Counted from the stretch's first letter, positions 1-10,316 are shown. The stretch is DNA of 64,000 nucleotides from Posidonia oceanica (GCA_037176725.1 JAZBRS010000013.1:12527001-12591000); one strand, 5' to 3'. A program made the numbers and translations. Notes: generated from the letters alone by a model not told the origin.

Positions 1-896
1 ATCCGCTTCTGATAGCAGTGAGCGTTATGCATGGCTTGCAATCTGCGCTCATCAATTAAGTTCAGTTGGACGCAGCGGTCTTCGACCCATTCTGCTTCTT
101 CCAACTCAGCTTCCCGCAGGATCCGCAGGGAGGGGATCTCCACTTCAACAGGTAACACTGCTTCCATGCCGTACACCAGAGAGTACGGGGTGGCTCCTGT
201 AGAGGTCCGTATTGATGTCCTGTACGCCCAGAGTGCGTACGGGAGCTTGTCATGCCAATCCTTGTGGATTTCTGCCATTTTCTTCAGGATCTTGACAATG
301 TTTTTGTTTGCAGATTCCACTGCTCCATTCATCTGAGGCCGATAAGGCGAGGATCGATGGTGCTTGATCTTGAGACTTTGCAGGTATTCTTCGATCCTTT
401 TGGCAATAAAGTTTGAGCCGTTATCAGAGATGACAGAGTGCGGGACCCCATACCGGGCAACAATATTGTTTCTGATAAATTTTTCTGTTGCCGCAGCGGT
501 GACTGTCCTGTAAGAGGCCGCTTCCACCCACTTGGTGAAGTAATCGATCGCTACGAGAATGTAACGATGACCATTTGAAGCAGCGGGGTGGATGGCGCCG
601 ATGACATCGATCCCCCAGGTGGAGAAGGGCCATGGCGAAGACATATTGTGCAGCTGATGTGGAGGGGCCTTGATGAAGTTACCAAGGATTTGACAGTTGT
701 GGCATCTACGCACGAACCGGCAGCAGTCGGCTTCCATGGTCTGCCAGAAATATCCTTGAAGCATGATCTTCTTGGCCAGGAGGACGCCGTTCATGTGCGG
801 GCCACAGGTTCCCGCATGCACTTGAAGCATCAGCGTGTCAGCCTCCGACTTGTTCAGGCAGCGCAGTAGCATCTGATTGTATGACCTTCTGTATAG
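1..896 (-). CDS. Element A integrase (zinc-binding and DDE core), C-terminus cut by window edge
   Basis: Integrase joins the cDNA ends to host DNA. The frame is the same as the upstream polyprotein and is separated from it only by the TAG at 899-897. By my translation no further stop occurs to position 1. An HHCC zinc module spans about 840-690. The DDE triad is visible as Asp in GIDVIG (near 607), Asp in ISDNG (near 424) and Glu in NGAVES (near 316), with 35 residues between the second Asp and the Glu, the canonical D35E spacing. About 70 C-terminal residues present in B and D lie outside the window. No chromodomain is seen in those copies, as expected for Tat-lineage elements. It is active only if the TAG is bypassed or absent in other copies. 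Confidence 0.9.
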
Positions 897-3800
897 CTAC
901 CCGGCCCCTAACACATACTTTGACGCCAGACGCGCCAAAGTTCTCTTGTCTGCTGCCGTGGTATCAGGAGGAAAGTTACCAGACTCGAGGAAGGATTTTA
1001 TGTCTTGATACCAGGGCTGCCCCCCTGCGGGATCCGCTTCTTCTATGCTCATGCAGTATGCAGGCTGCTCAATGCGAGTGACTGATACATCCACAGTGCT
1101 GTCTTCTGAAATGGTGAGCCAGGATGCCAGAGTTGCTAGTGCGTCTGCATACGCGTTCTTCGCTCTGTTCAGGTATGTGAAGCGGATGCTCTTGAATTCT
1201 TTCATCAGCCTCAGCAGGTGTTCGTGATACGGCACAAGCTTGGGATCTTTTGTCTTCCAATCACCGTTCACTTGAGAAATCACCAGCATGGCATCGCCGT
1301 GCACATGCAGCTTCTGCGCCTCATGCTCGAGGGCGACTTTCAACCCTAGGATGCATGCTTCGTATTCTGCTTCGTTGTTTGTACAGGTGAAAGTCAGCTT
1401 CCTCGCGAAAGGAGTCATCTGTCCTTGGGGCGTGGTCAGCACTGCGCCTACGCCTCGACCCCTCTTGTTGACTGCACCATCAAAGTAGAGCTGCCATTCC
1501 TCTGCTTCTTCAGGATCTTTCTGCTCAGAGTCCTCCACTGCAAAGAGAATGTCTTCATCAGGGAACTGCGTCTGGAGGGGTTGGTATTCAGGCAGAGGGA
1601 GGTCAGCAAGATGGTCTGCCATTGCTTGACCCTTCATGGATTTCTGTGTGACGAAGGTGATGTCGTATTGAGACAATAACACCTGCCACTTGGCACATCT
1701 GCCCACCATGGCCGGCTTCTGGAAGAGGAATTTGATGGGATCGTGCCGGCATAAGAGCTGTACTGGGTATGCCATCATGTAGTGCCTCAGCTTCTGTGCA
1801 GCCCAGACAAGGGACAGGCAAGTCTTCTCTAGTGTTGTATACCTGGCTTCACATTCATTAAATTTCTTGCTCAGGTAGTAGATGGCGCGCTCCTTTCTAC
1901 CAGATTCGTCATGTTGGCCCAAGACGGCGCCCATGGAATGCTGCGTGGTAGAAAGGTAGAGAAGCAAAGGTCTCCCCGGCGTAGGCGGGACCAGGACAGG
2001 AGGCTTGATCAGCAGCTGCTTGATCTTGGCAAATGCAGCCTGACACTCCTCGTTCCAGTGAATCTGCGCATTCTTCTTTAAGAGCTTGAATATGGGTTCG
2101 CAGATGGGCGTAAGCTGTGCAATGAAGCGACTGATATATTGTAAACGCCCAAGCAGACTTCTGACTTCCTTTTCAGTTCTAGGGGGTGGCATGTCCACGA
2201 TGGCTTGTGCTTTCAACGGGTCCACTTCAATCCCCCTTTGGCTAACAATGTAGCCGAGCAATTTGCCAGAAGATACCCCGAATACGCACTTCTTGGGATT
2301 TAGGCGCAGCTTGTACTTCCGTAGACGGTTAAAGAGCTTTCTGAGACAGGCAAGATGATCCTCGGGCTCTTTGGTTTTGGCAATCATATCGTCTACATAG
2401 ACCTCCACTTCTTGGTGCATGAGGTCGTGGAATAGCGCAGTCATGGCCCTTTGATAGGTTGCACCAGCATTCTTCAGGCCGAACGGCATGACTTGGTAGC
2501 AGAAGACTCCCCAAGGGGTGATGAATGAAGTCTTTTCCATGTCCTCTTCTGCCATTTTGATCTGATTGTATCCAGAAAAGCCGTCCATGAAGGAGAGCAT
2601 CTTGTGGCCTGCCGTATTGTCGACTAGGACGTCAATGTGAGGCAATGGAAAGTCGTCCTTGGGACTCGCCTTGTTCAGGTCCCTGTAGTCGATACAGATC
2701 CGGATTCGGCCATCTTTCTTGGGCACAGGTACAATGTTTGCCAGCCATTCAGGATAAAGAACGACCTTCAGAAAGTTGACTCCCAGCTGCTTCATTATCT
2801 CTTCTTTGATCATGAGCAGCCACTGCGGTCGCCATCTTCTCAATTTCTGCTTTACTGGCTTGGCATCCGGATTTAAGGGCAGATTGTGCACCACTATTTC
2901 TATGTCAAGGCCGACCATATCTTCATAACTCCAGGCGAAGACATCCGCATATTCTTTCAGGAATGCGATGAATTCTGCTCGAACCTGGGTGGACAGCTGG
3001 GCACTGATGCAAACTTCTCTGACTTCCTCAGCTGTGCCGATGTTGACAACCTCCGTTTCTTCTTCGACATGGAGGTTGGGGCCTTCTGGGTCGTCGTCAT
3101 AGGGCCGGAACTCGGGCAAAGGTTCGTCAGTCTCATCCATGCCCGTATCATCCTCCTCTCCATAGGCAATAAGTTCTGAGAGGATCTCTTTCTCAAAAGA
3201 AGGACTTGCAATGTCGAAAGAGTGCATGTGTTCCGCTGCTTGGCCCTGGTGACGTTTCAAGATGGTCACGCTCACTCGGGTATTCTTGTAGCCTCGGTGC
3301 GCGACCTCCGTCCCAGGAACTCCTTCTACCGTTTGCTCTGGCCTGACTGGCTCTGCTGAGTGCTCTGTTGATACTGCTGAGGGCTTAGCTGACTCTACTG
3401 CTGGTACTGCTGACTGTTCTGCTGCTGAGGTTGCTGACTGCTCTGCTGCTGAGGCATTCTGCTCTGTTACTGCTGCTGCATGTACTGCTGATGTTCCTCC
3501 CTCTGGGTCTTCTAGTGTGCTTGTGGGGGATACGCCAGACTGGCGGCTGATCTGGTTACCGCCGCTCGGTATATTGTTCAGGTGAGGCATGGGTTGCACA
3601 AACCACCTAGACCCGCCTTCTGGTTGAAGAGTGATGAGCTCATCTGGTCTAGGGGAGTCCGGCGTTGCTGAGTCTTCTAGGACCATGATAGAGGTATGGT
3701 CCTCCTGCAGAGGAGGATCCGTGACTACGGCTTTCCCTTTCCTTTCTGCAGCTTGGTGATCTGCCAGGTCATCTGCTATCGACTTGAGTTGTTCTTGATA

Positions 3801-6800
3801 AAGCAACTCTAAGTCGGACATCCAGGAATCGACCTGGGCTTCTATCGCCGCTCCTTCTTCTTCGTCCGAGGGGGAGTCGACGTAGTAGGCGCCGGGGGCC
3901 TGCGGCACTGGCCCGGCTGCAAGATAGGTCGCCGCCCTTGGGGTCTGCATGATCTGGTTCACGGGCGCGTCCGATGGTGGCAACTCTGAAGTAGATGGCC
4001 CAAATAGACAGGCTAGCGGTGCTAAGGATGAATAAGCTGCCAGGGTCACAGTTGGAGAATAAGCAGGGGTGCTCTTCAGAGGGCTCAAGGGCCCGGAGAG
4101 TGTAGTGCTCAGTTGGCCTTTTGTATCAGGCCGTAATTGAGAGAGTGCAGCCTCTGACGCCATGGGATCTTGCCATGAGAGCTGCTGCTGGTTGTCAGGA
4201 GAATGCGAAGCGGACTGCGCCAGCTGCATTCCTGAAGATGATGCTGGAGCGGGCTGAGCCGTGTTGCTGACTGAGCTGATAGATGGTCCCTCCAGAGATG
4301 GGGACAGTGGCACTGATGTGGTTGTGACCGTCGGTAGCATGTTTGGTTCTGTCAGAAGGAGTGTCTCTAACTCCTGCACCGCTGCCTGAACTTGTAATGC
4401 AGACGTGGCTGCAAAAGAGTGGGAACTTGCTTGTTCTGCCACAGGGCCTGCTGAGCTGCTTGCTATATCCGCCAGAGGAAGAGCTGAAAAGACTGACTGT
4501 GGGGCCTCTGCTCTGACCACTGTTTCTGCTGAGCTGATTGGGACTGCCTCTGTTGTGCCAGACTGCTCCTCATCCGAGTAGTAGTCCTCAACACACACCC
4601 AATCCTCTGTCGGCGTCGTGGCTTGATCGTTGGTGGATCCCAGAATTCCTGCACTGGTAAAGTTAGTGAGGTCTCTGGGAATGGCTGGTGCATGGTCTTT
4701 GAGCTGGAAGCAGTGATCTTCGTTGAGCTTTGGTTCGTAGCCGAGACCTTCAGACTTCCTTCGCTCCACTGCTACGATCGGCTCCGCGATCCCTTGGCCG
4801 TGACGCCCGAGTGGCGTACCCTTTGTGTAACCCCACCTGTGACATACATTCTCGACCATTCGAAAGGGGTTGCTGTGAACGGTCAAGGAGTTGACACGTT
4901 CAAGATCAGGAACGAAGTTAACTGGCTCGCACCGGTTAACACGATAGAGGGCTTCAGAAGTCTCGGGGTCAAACGGGATGGATTGCGAAGACACGGGAGA
5001 GACTGCTTCGATCCGCTCCTTCTCAAAGTTCTCTGCCATGACGACAATGACATCATCGCCATGACGGTACTTTATCATTCGATGGAGGGTCGAAGGAAGG
5101 ACTTGATGCTTGTGAAGCCAAGGACGCCCAAGCAGAAGATTGAAGTTAGGCTTCAAGTCGACGACATAGAATTCTACGTCGAAGACGACCGGGCCGATAG
5201 CCAGAGGGATAATCAAAATCCCTAGAGCGTCATGGTGAGTGTTGTCAAAAGCAGTCATTCCCTTCACGGCTGGCGTGATATCCTCGGCTTTGAATCCGAG
5301 CTTGGTTGCTGTACGCAAGGGGCAGACGTTAAGGCCTGACCCGTTATCAACCAGTGTTAGGGGAATGCGGAAGTTTTTGAACTGCACCGTGACGAACAGG
5401 GGCTGGTTGTGATTAATCCCCGCCGGAGGCAGCTCATCACTCGTAAAAGAGATGACCTGGGGCTCCGCGATTAACCCAACCATGCTCTCCAAGGCAGAAG
5501 GCTCAATGGACTGGGACACACGAGCAGCCTGGAACACGCGAAGAAAAGCCTCGCGGTGTTCGGCAGAAGTGTGGATCAAATCCCAGATGGAGATGTCGGC
5601 TTTGACCTTCTTAAGCTGAGAGGTTAAGTCTGCTTTAGGTTGGCTTCTCCTAGCAGCTGGAGGAGTGGTTCTAGCAGGTTCTAAGGGGATAGTGGAAGGA
5701 AGCTGGGTTACTACAGGCTGGGTAGGGATTTGGCTAACTACGGGCTGATCTGGGGTTGGATCTGCTATGGGTTGGCTTGAGGGTGGGGGCATAACAGGTC
5801 TAGGGTGAGTTGGCCTAGTTGCCGGCACTGGGGGCCTGTAAACCCTCCCTGATCGCGTTACTTCCGCACACATTTCCGTGGCGTAGCTGTAAGGGACGCG
5901 ATGGGTGTCCAGGGTCAAATCGATGACGACTGGAGTACGTGCTGCGAGCACAGGAGGGGTTACAGGGGGACCTACAGGATACTGGGGTCTGTCTAAGGGA
6001 TATGGTTGCTGTGGTGGAAAGGCTGGGGCAGGTTGAGGTCTGCCTAGGAGGTGTAGCCGAGGTCTATCTAAGGGGTATGGTTGTTGGGGTGGGAAGGCTG
6101 GGGCAGGTTGAGGTCTGCCTAGAAGGTGTGGCTGAGGTCGCCCTAAAAGGTGGATAGGGGAACTAGGCTGGGCCCTAGCTAGAAGGTGCACAGGGGATTG
6201 AGCCTGAGGGAGCACGGTGGGAGGCGCGAGAGGGTGCTCCGGCCTGGCACGCGGTCGGATCAAATGGATTCCCGACTCAGAGCCGGCAACTGCCGCGAGA
6301 TAGAGACTGACCGGGAAAGGCTCAGAGATGTCAGAGATAAGATCGGAAGGGTCTACTTCAGAGGTAGCAGGCCCAGAAGGAAAGACAGAGTGGACGCCTG
6401 AGGTTCCCGCCCCTCCCGGATAAGAGTGCTCCGGTAGAGGTTGGCGGACGATGCCAGAATGCGGGGGAACAGCTGGAGATGCAGATGCATGAGTGCGTGC
6501 TTGGGTGGATGCCTCGTGCGTGTCGATCACAATCGTTCCCGATTCGATCAGGTCCTGAATTGCGTTCCGCAGGGAGAAGCAATTGTCCGTCGAATGCCCG
6601 ACGTTTCGATGGAAATTGCAGAAGAGGTCCGACCTAAACCAATGCGGCAGAGGGCTTGGCGGCGGACGAACCTCTGGGAACTTCAGGAGCGATGCCACCT
6701 TTGGCAAGATGACCGTGAGTGGTTCCACCAGTGGGGTGAAATTCCGCCTCTCGGTGGGTGGTCTTCTTTGCCTCGGGTACGGGCCTTGCTGAACCGGTGC

Positions 6801-8675
6801 GGCAGGATAGACCGGTCTAGCGGTGGTTGTGATGTGCGGTGTGTGTGGATTCCTAGGTGCAGGAGCGTACACCATCTGAGCTGGGGCAGGCCGCGACGGC
6901 AAGCGAACAGGCATAGCAGGAGAATCGACGAATGCAACAGCGGGTTTCGGCGAGTCCTTCCTCTTCGGGCGGTTGTTGTTGCTGCCGCTGTTGTTGTTGT
7001 TGGAGGTGCTGCTGTTGGCACTGTTGCTGCTTATCACTGCCTGCTTAGCGAACGCAGAGAGAGCTGGGAAGTTGCCACTCCGCAAAGAACTCTCCACGCG
7101 CGCTCCAGCTCTGATGAGTGCCGCGAAAGTAGTGACTGGTTGAATGCTAAGCAGAGCTCCGAGAGACGGCTGCGCCCCTTTGATAACAATCTCGATAGAT
7201 TCCTCGTTAGAGGGTCTATCTCGAACCTGAGAGGCAAGGGCGCGCCAGCGGCCGACGTACTCCCCGAACGGCTCGCCAGAGTTCTGCTTGATGGCGATCA
7301 AGTCCGCCCTCTTTGGGACAAGATCGAGGTTGAAGGAGTACTGCTCCAGGAACGCCTGACTGAGGTCGTTCCAAGTCTTGATGGCTGACATATCGAGTGA
7401 TGTGAACCACTTAAGTGCCGGCCCGGTCAAACTCTTCTGGAACAAGCGGATCAGCAACCTCTCGTCAGCCTGAAGCTGAGCGAGATCACCGCAATACGCC
7501 TTCAAGTGTGCTACAGGGCAGCCCCTACCATTATACTTCTCGAAGTCCGGGATTTTGAACTTCGGAGGGAGTACCGCCTCTGGAAAGCAACAGAGGTCCC
7601 GGAACTGGTAGGTCTGGTGCTCAGTACCCTGCACTAGTCGTAGTGCTTTCTCCAAGACGTCCATTCGGTTATTGATGGGGTCTGGGATTGCTGCTGTAGG
7701 AGAGGGATCAGCAGGGGTAGCGAGCACATACGCCGAATGGGTCACACCTAAGTGCTCCTCCGGATCTACCATAGCGTCGCCTGGTGGAGCAACGGGATGG
7801 CCGGCGTATCCGTGCTGGGGGATGGTGTATGCAGGAGTGTATGCAGGATGCTGGACTTGAGGGAGAGGAGAAGAATAAATGCCATGCTGTGCTGGGACAG
7901 GGGTAGGATGGCGGAGCACCAGTTGCTGTGCAGGCGGGGTGCCAGACAGCGAGCCAGTGGGGTACTGGGCTCCAGCCGATCCGAAGGGTTGACCACCAGA
8001 ATGAAGTGGAGCATGCTGTGCCAAGTGTTGTGCAGGAGGCGGCAAACGAGCCCCCATCGTCGGAACTGTGAGCAGTTGCGACGATGGTCGAGGCGGAGGT
8101 GTAGAGGTTGATGCAAGGAATGCAGGAACTGGCCTCGGAAGAACCTCAGGAACGACAGGGACAGAAGGAGGACGAACTGATAGAGCCATGCCCTGCAGTC
8201 TCTGGGCGAGCTCCATCAGATGCTGGTACTGCGCCTCGGGCGTCTCGCCAGTGGGGACGCTGAAGTGCAGTGCCGGCGGAGGCTGAGAAACCAGTGGCAC
8301 GGACACAGACTGTCCGGGAGGGAAGGATTCTACAGAGAAGGTCGCAGCAGCGGTGGAAGGGATGTCGAAAGCGACGTATCCCTGGGACGGAGGGGGCAGT
8401 GGCGTCTCCGGAGCGCGAGTAACGGCCGTCAAGATAGATTCGGCGACCGGATCCGGAGGAAGGGAGGCTTGCCATTGTCCCGGGGTGTACTGAGAACCTA
8501 GAGACGTCAGAGGAGGAAACCCTGGCGTCGGAGGGGGAACAAGTGGGACAGAAAGAGCAACCGGGGGGGCCAGAACGGAAACACCCTCCGTGGCAGGAGT
8601 AAAAGAAGGCTCACTAACGTACTGGGCCATTGCTGACCTAGAGCGTGTGAGAACTGGGCTGCGACGGGTATTCAA
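897..8675 (-). CDS. gag-pol: Element A gag-protease-RT-RNaseH-aRNaseH polyprotein, 2592 aa
   Basis: Single uninterrupted frame. A Pro-rich N-terminus is followed by a retrotransposon Gag domain (about residues 350-540), an Asn-rich stretch and a variant zinc knuckle C-X2-H-X4-H-X4-C (residues 686-699). The protease has the active-site motif LVDNGSG (Asp 1110) and LLLGRPWLHKH further on. A G-patch-like segment GYTKGTPLGRHGQGI lies near residues 1283-1297, then a long Ser/Ala/Glu/Pro-rich linker. RT begins near 1911 and has YVDD at 2093-2096. The Ty3-type RNase H lacks the usual first Asp (LYLSTTQHS, near 2237). The second, archaeal-type RNase H starts at LYFDGA (Asp 2399) and keeps EAEYEA, HGDAML and ADALA. 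The start is the Met at 8675, shared with element D. The frame ends at TAG 899-897, where B has CAG. Confidence 0.97.
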   Translation of the reverse strand: MNTRRSPVLTRSRSAMAQYVSEPSFTPATEGVSVLAPPVALSVPLVPPPTPGFPPLTSLGSQYTPGQWQASLPPDPVAESILTAVTRAPETPLPPPSQGYVAFDIPSTAAATFSVESFPPGQSVSVPLVSQPPPALHFSVPTGETPEAQYQHLMELAQRLQGMALSVRPPSVPVVPEVLPRPVPAFLASTSTPPPRPSSQLLTVPTMGARLPPPAQHLAQHAPLHSGGQPFGSAGAQYPTGSLSGTPPAQQLVLRHPTPVPAQHGIYSSPLPQVQHPAYTPAYTIPQHGYAGHPVAPPGDAMVDPEEHLGVTHSAYVLATPADPSPTAAIPDPINNRMDVLEKALRLVQGTEHQTYQFRDLCCFPEAVLPPKFKIPDFEKYNGRGCPVAHLKAYCGDLAQLQADERLLIRLFQKSLTGPALKWFTSLDMSAIKTWNDLSQAFLEQYSFNLDLVPKRADLIAIKQNSGEPFGEYVGRWRALASQVRDRPSNEESIEIVIKGAQPSLGALLSIQPVTTFAALIRAGARVESSLRSGNFPALSAFAKQAVISSNSANSSTSNNNNSGSNNNRPKRKDSPKPAVAFVDSPAMPVRLPSRPAPAQMVYAPAPRNPHTPHITTTARPVYPAAPVQQGPYPRQRRPPTERRNFTPLVEPLTVILPKVASLLKFPEVRPPPSPLPHWFRSDLFCNFHRNVGHSTDNCFSLRNAIQDLIESGTIVIDTHEASTQARTHASASPAVPPHSGIVRQPLPEHSYPGGAGTSGVHSVFPSGPATSEVDPSDLISDISEPFPVSLYLAAVAGSESGIHLIRPRARPEHPLAPPTVLPQAQSPVHLLARAQPSSPIHLLGRPQPHLLGRPQPAPAFPPQQPYPLDRPRLHLLGRPQPAPAFPPQQPYPLDRPQYPVGPPVTPPVLAARTPVVIDLTLDTHRVPYSYATEMCAEVTRSGRVYRPPVPATRPTHPRPVMPPPSSQPIADPTPDQPVVSQIPTQPVVTQLPSTIPLEPARTTPPAARRSQPKADLTSQLKKVKADISIWDLIHTSAEHREAFLRVFQAARVSQSIEPSALESMVGLIAEPQVISFTSDELPPAGINHNQPLFVTVQFKNFRIPLTLVDNGSGLNVCPLRTATKLGFKAEDITPAVKGMTAFDNTHHDALGILIIPLAIGPVVFDVEFYVVDLKPNFNLLLGRPWLHKHQVLPSTLHRMIKYRHGDDVIVVMAENFEKERIEAVSPVSSQSIPFDPETSEALYRVNRCEPVNFVPDLERVNSLTVHSNPFRMVENVCHRWGYTKGTPLGRHGQGIAEPIVAVERRKSEGLGYEPKLNEDHCFQLKDHAPAIPRDLTNFTSAGILGSTNDQATTPTEDWVCVEDYYSDEEQSGTTEAVPISSAETVVRAEAPQSVFSALPLADIASSSAGPVAEQASSHSFAATSALQVQAAVQELETLLLTEPNMLPTVTTTSVPLSPSLEGPSISSVSNTAQPAPASSSGMQLAQSASHSPDNQQQLSWQDPMASEAALSQLRPDTKGQLSTTLSGPLSPLKSTPAYSPTVTLAAYSSLAPLACLFGPSTSELPPSDAPVNQIMQTPRAATYLAAGPVPQAPGAYYVDSPSDEEEGAAIEAQVDSWMSDLELLYQEQLKSIADDLADHQAAERKGKAVVTDPPLQEDHTSIMVLEDSATPDSPRPDELITLQPEGGSRWFVQPMPHLNNIPSGGNQISRQSGVSPTSTLEDPEGGTSAVHAAAVTEQNASAAEQSATSAAEQSAVPAVESAKPSAVSTEHSAEPVRPEQTVEGVPGTEVAHRGYKNTRVSVTILKRHQGQAAEHMHSFDIASPSFEKEILSELIAYGEEDDTGMDETDEPLPEFRPYDDDPEGPNLHVEEETEVVNIGTAEEVREVCISAQLSTQVRAEFIAFLKEYADVFAWSYEDMVGLDIEIVVHNLPLNPDAKPVKQKLRRWRPQWLLMIKEEIMKQLGVNFLKVVLYPEWLANIVPVPKKDGRIRICIDYRDLNKASPKDDFPLPHIDVLVDNTAGHKMLSFMDGFSGYNQIKMAEEDMEKTSFITPWGVFCYQVMPFGLKNAGATYQRAMTALFHDLMHQEVEVYVDDMIAKTKEPEDHLACLRKLFNRLRKYKLRLNPKKCVFGVSSGKLLGYIVSQRGIEVDPLKAQAIVDMPPPRTEKEVRSLLGRLQYISRFIAQLTPICEPIFKLLKKNAQIHWNEECQAAFAKIKQLLIKPPVLVPPTPGRPLLLYLSTTQHSMGAVLGQHDESGRKERAIYYLSKKFNECEARYTTLEKTCLSLVWAAQKLRHYMMAYPVQLLCRHDPIKFLFQKPAMVGRCAKWQVLLSQYDITFVTQKSMKGQAMADHLADLPLPEYQPLQTQFPDEDILFAVEDSEQKDPEEAEEWQLYFDGAVNKRGRGVGAVLTTPQGQMTPFARKLTFTCTNNEAEYEACILGLKVALEHEAQKLHVHGDAMLVISQVNGDWKTKDPKLVPYHEHLLRLMKEFKSIRFTYLNRAKNAYADALATLASWLTISEDSTVDVSVTRIEQPAYCMSIEEADPAGGQPWYQDIKSFLESGNFPPDTTAADKRTLARLASKYVLGAG
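5986..6135 (-). repeat. 75-bp in-frame tandem duplication in the element A linker
   Basis: Two adjacent copies, about 5986-6060 and 6061-6135, encode a 25-residue unit rich in Pro and Gln (LLGRPQPAPAFPPQQPYPLD). Element D has one copy at the matching place. The duplication keeps the frame and lies between zinc knuckle and protease, so it probably does not disrupt folded domains. Confidence 0.85.
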
Positions 8676-9944
8676 GCGATGCTTCCTAAGAGGAGCTATC
8701 GTCGCAAGTGCGGATAGCTCGGAAGGGGAATGGTCGCGAACTAAGTCGCAAAAAGGGGGTCAACGAGGGTCGGTACTCAAGCTCTGGCAAAGGTAACTCG
8801 CTTACCGATCACGCTGACACAACAGAAGGAAATTAGGGTTAGAAACTAGAGGTTGAATGCAAATGAGTTAGTTAAGTGGCGTGAATGATATGCATGCTTT
8901 CTAGTATGCCCCCCTCACCTAACTAGTGTGTCCTAGTAAGGTTGTCTACTCTGGGTATCCCTGGATGTACGGGTCACCGACTCAGGTCAGAAAAAGTAGG
9001 TCCCCTGCCTAACTCCTGGCTCAAAGCTCAGGTAATGACAGGGTGGTGCGTTGGTGGCCTCTACCCCGCCAAAGCGTGGGTGGTACCCTCTACTAACACC
9101 GACACGACCCCCGGACAAGGAGGGGACGGCCCGACCAACTTATGCCACGCCCAAAGCAGTGGAAACAAGAGGCCGGAATCGTCCTTCGCAGACTTGTAGG
9201 TGGACTCAGAGGAGAAGAATGCATGCCCTATATGATGCTTATGCAAATGATTAGAGTTTTTTATCTTGCGCATTTTATTAACCAAAGGGAGTGAAGGATT
9301 GTTTGTAGTCTCTAGTCGTCCCTAGAAGTTCTTTTTACTTGCTGTTTTTAGTTAACCACGGGGAGAGCAGACAAGTCTCTACTATCCTAAGCATGGCATG
9401 TGCGAAAGGGAAGAAAATCAGTCAAAATGGCAAGCAGCCATCATACAACACAACAAAAGGCATGTTCATGGCATGTGCGAGTGTTTGTGAACATGATGGT
9501 GAAAAAGAAGCATTCATCAAGTCAAAAGGCACGTAGGCATAGTATGTGCGTGTGTAGTGACATAGCAAGAGTGTAAAAGAAGCATTCAACATCCAAAAAG
9601 CATGTATTTTAGCCAAACAAAGTATGTAGACATGCAATGTGCAAGAATTAAGGCAATAATAAGCAAGTAAGGCAAAACAAGGTAAAAGTAAGCAGACTGT
9701 AAAAGAAATAGGAGTATAAGCAAGACAATAAGTAAATAAACAAGCACATAAGCGAGGCCAGGTAAAAGAAAGCGCAAACCGAGGCGAAAGAGGTGCAAAA
9801 CCCAAGCAAAGTAGCCACGAAGCGACTTGCTAGGGGTTTGCACAGAAAGGCGAGCAAAACAGGCAAAGAAGGCACACAAGGCAGACAAAACTGCAAAACA
9901 AGCGAGCGAAAAGCCGGGAACGAAAGCCGGAGTCTAGTCTAGTT
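8676..9944 (-). other. Element A leader between PBS and gag start
   Basis: About 1.27 kb without a convincing ORF. The matching leader in element D (61046-62314) has the same length within my reading accuracy. There is no upstream ORF of the kind described for Ogre elements before gag. It probably holds packaging and translation-control sequence, but nothing specific can be assigned. Confidence 0.75.
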
Positions 9945-9961
9945 CCCCAGCAGAGTCGCCA
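9945..9961 (-). promoter_or_regulatory. Primer binding site, tRNA-Arg(ACG)
   Basis: The plus strand reads CCCCAGCAGAGTCGCCA, i.e. the 3' end of plant tRNA-Arg(ACG) including CCA with one difference (CAGCGGAGTCG in the tRNA as I know it). On the element strand this is TGGCGACTCTGCTGGGG, one base downstream of the LTR end (CGCTACA). It primes minus-strand cDNA synthesis. Confidence 0.92.
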
Positions 9962-10077
9962 CTGTAGCGATCCCGATCGGAACCAGGCTCGCTATTTAGC
10001 GGCGATTGAGATCCGAGGAAGAGGCTCAACTCGAAAAACACTTAAAATCGAGGAGAAAAGGAAAAGATAAGACAAAT

Positions 10078-10088
10078 CAGAGTCGCCA
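10078..10088 (-). promoter_or_regulatory. PBS-like 11-mer inside element A U5
   Basis: CAGAGTCGCCA on the plus strand equals the last 11 bases of the PBS tRNA match, about 127 bp inside the LTR. It lies beside other U5 sequence conserved in all LTR types of this window. Confidence 0.7.
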
Positions 10089-10264
10089 CCATGTCTATTA
10101 ACGGGAGACAAGGAAAACCGGGGGAAATGCATGAATTAACACGCAAAACCAAGAAAGAAATGCGAAGCAAAGCAATGCAAAGGAAAACAAATGCAAATGA
10201 ATGCAAATGTGATGACTCTAGCCTAGGATAGGGGCAATATGGTCATTGCGGGCCAGAGGACAGG

Positions 10265-10316
10265 GCAAGGACTCCTGTTACGTGCGGGGAAGGTGTTAGG
10301 CACCCCCGACACGCCC
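10265..10316 (-). promoter_or_regulatory. Conserved U5 stem-loop block (element A)
   Basis: On the element strand the core is GGGGGTGCCTAACACCTTCC, which can fold as GGTG/CACC around loop CCTAA and is followed by CCCCGCACGTAACAGGAGTCC. Nearly the same block occurs in the LTRs of B, C, D and F although the rest of those LTRs differs. A role in the RNA leader is inferred. Confidence 0.7.

Noticed and set aside
588..869. Short frames opposite or out of frame to integrase and pol (many places, e.g. 588-869, 4623-5225, 6441-7388, 59153-59755)
   Set aside because: They are shadows of the true pol/gag frame on the other strand, with no domain.
9945..9961. tRNA-Arg gene fragment
   Set aside because: Only the 3' 17 bases match, and they sit at the LTR edge with correct polarity, so it is a primer binding site.
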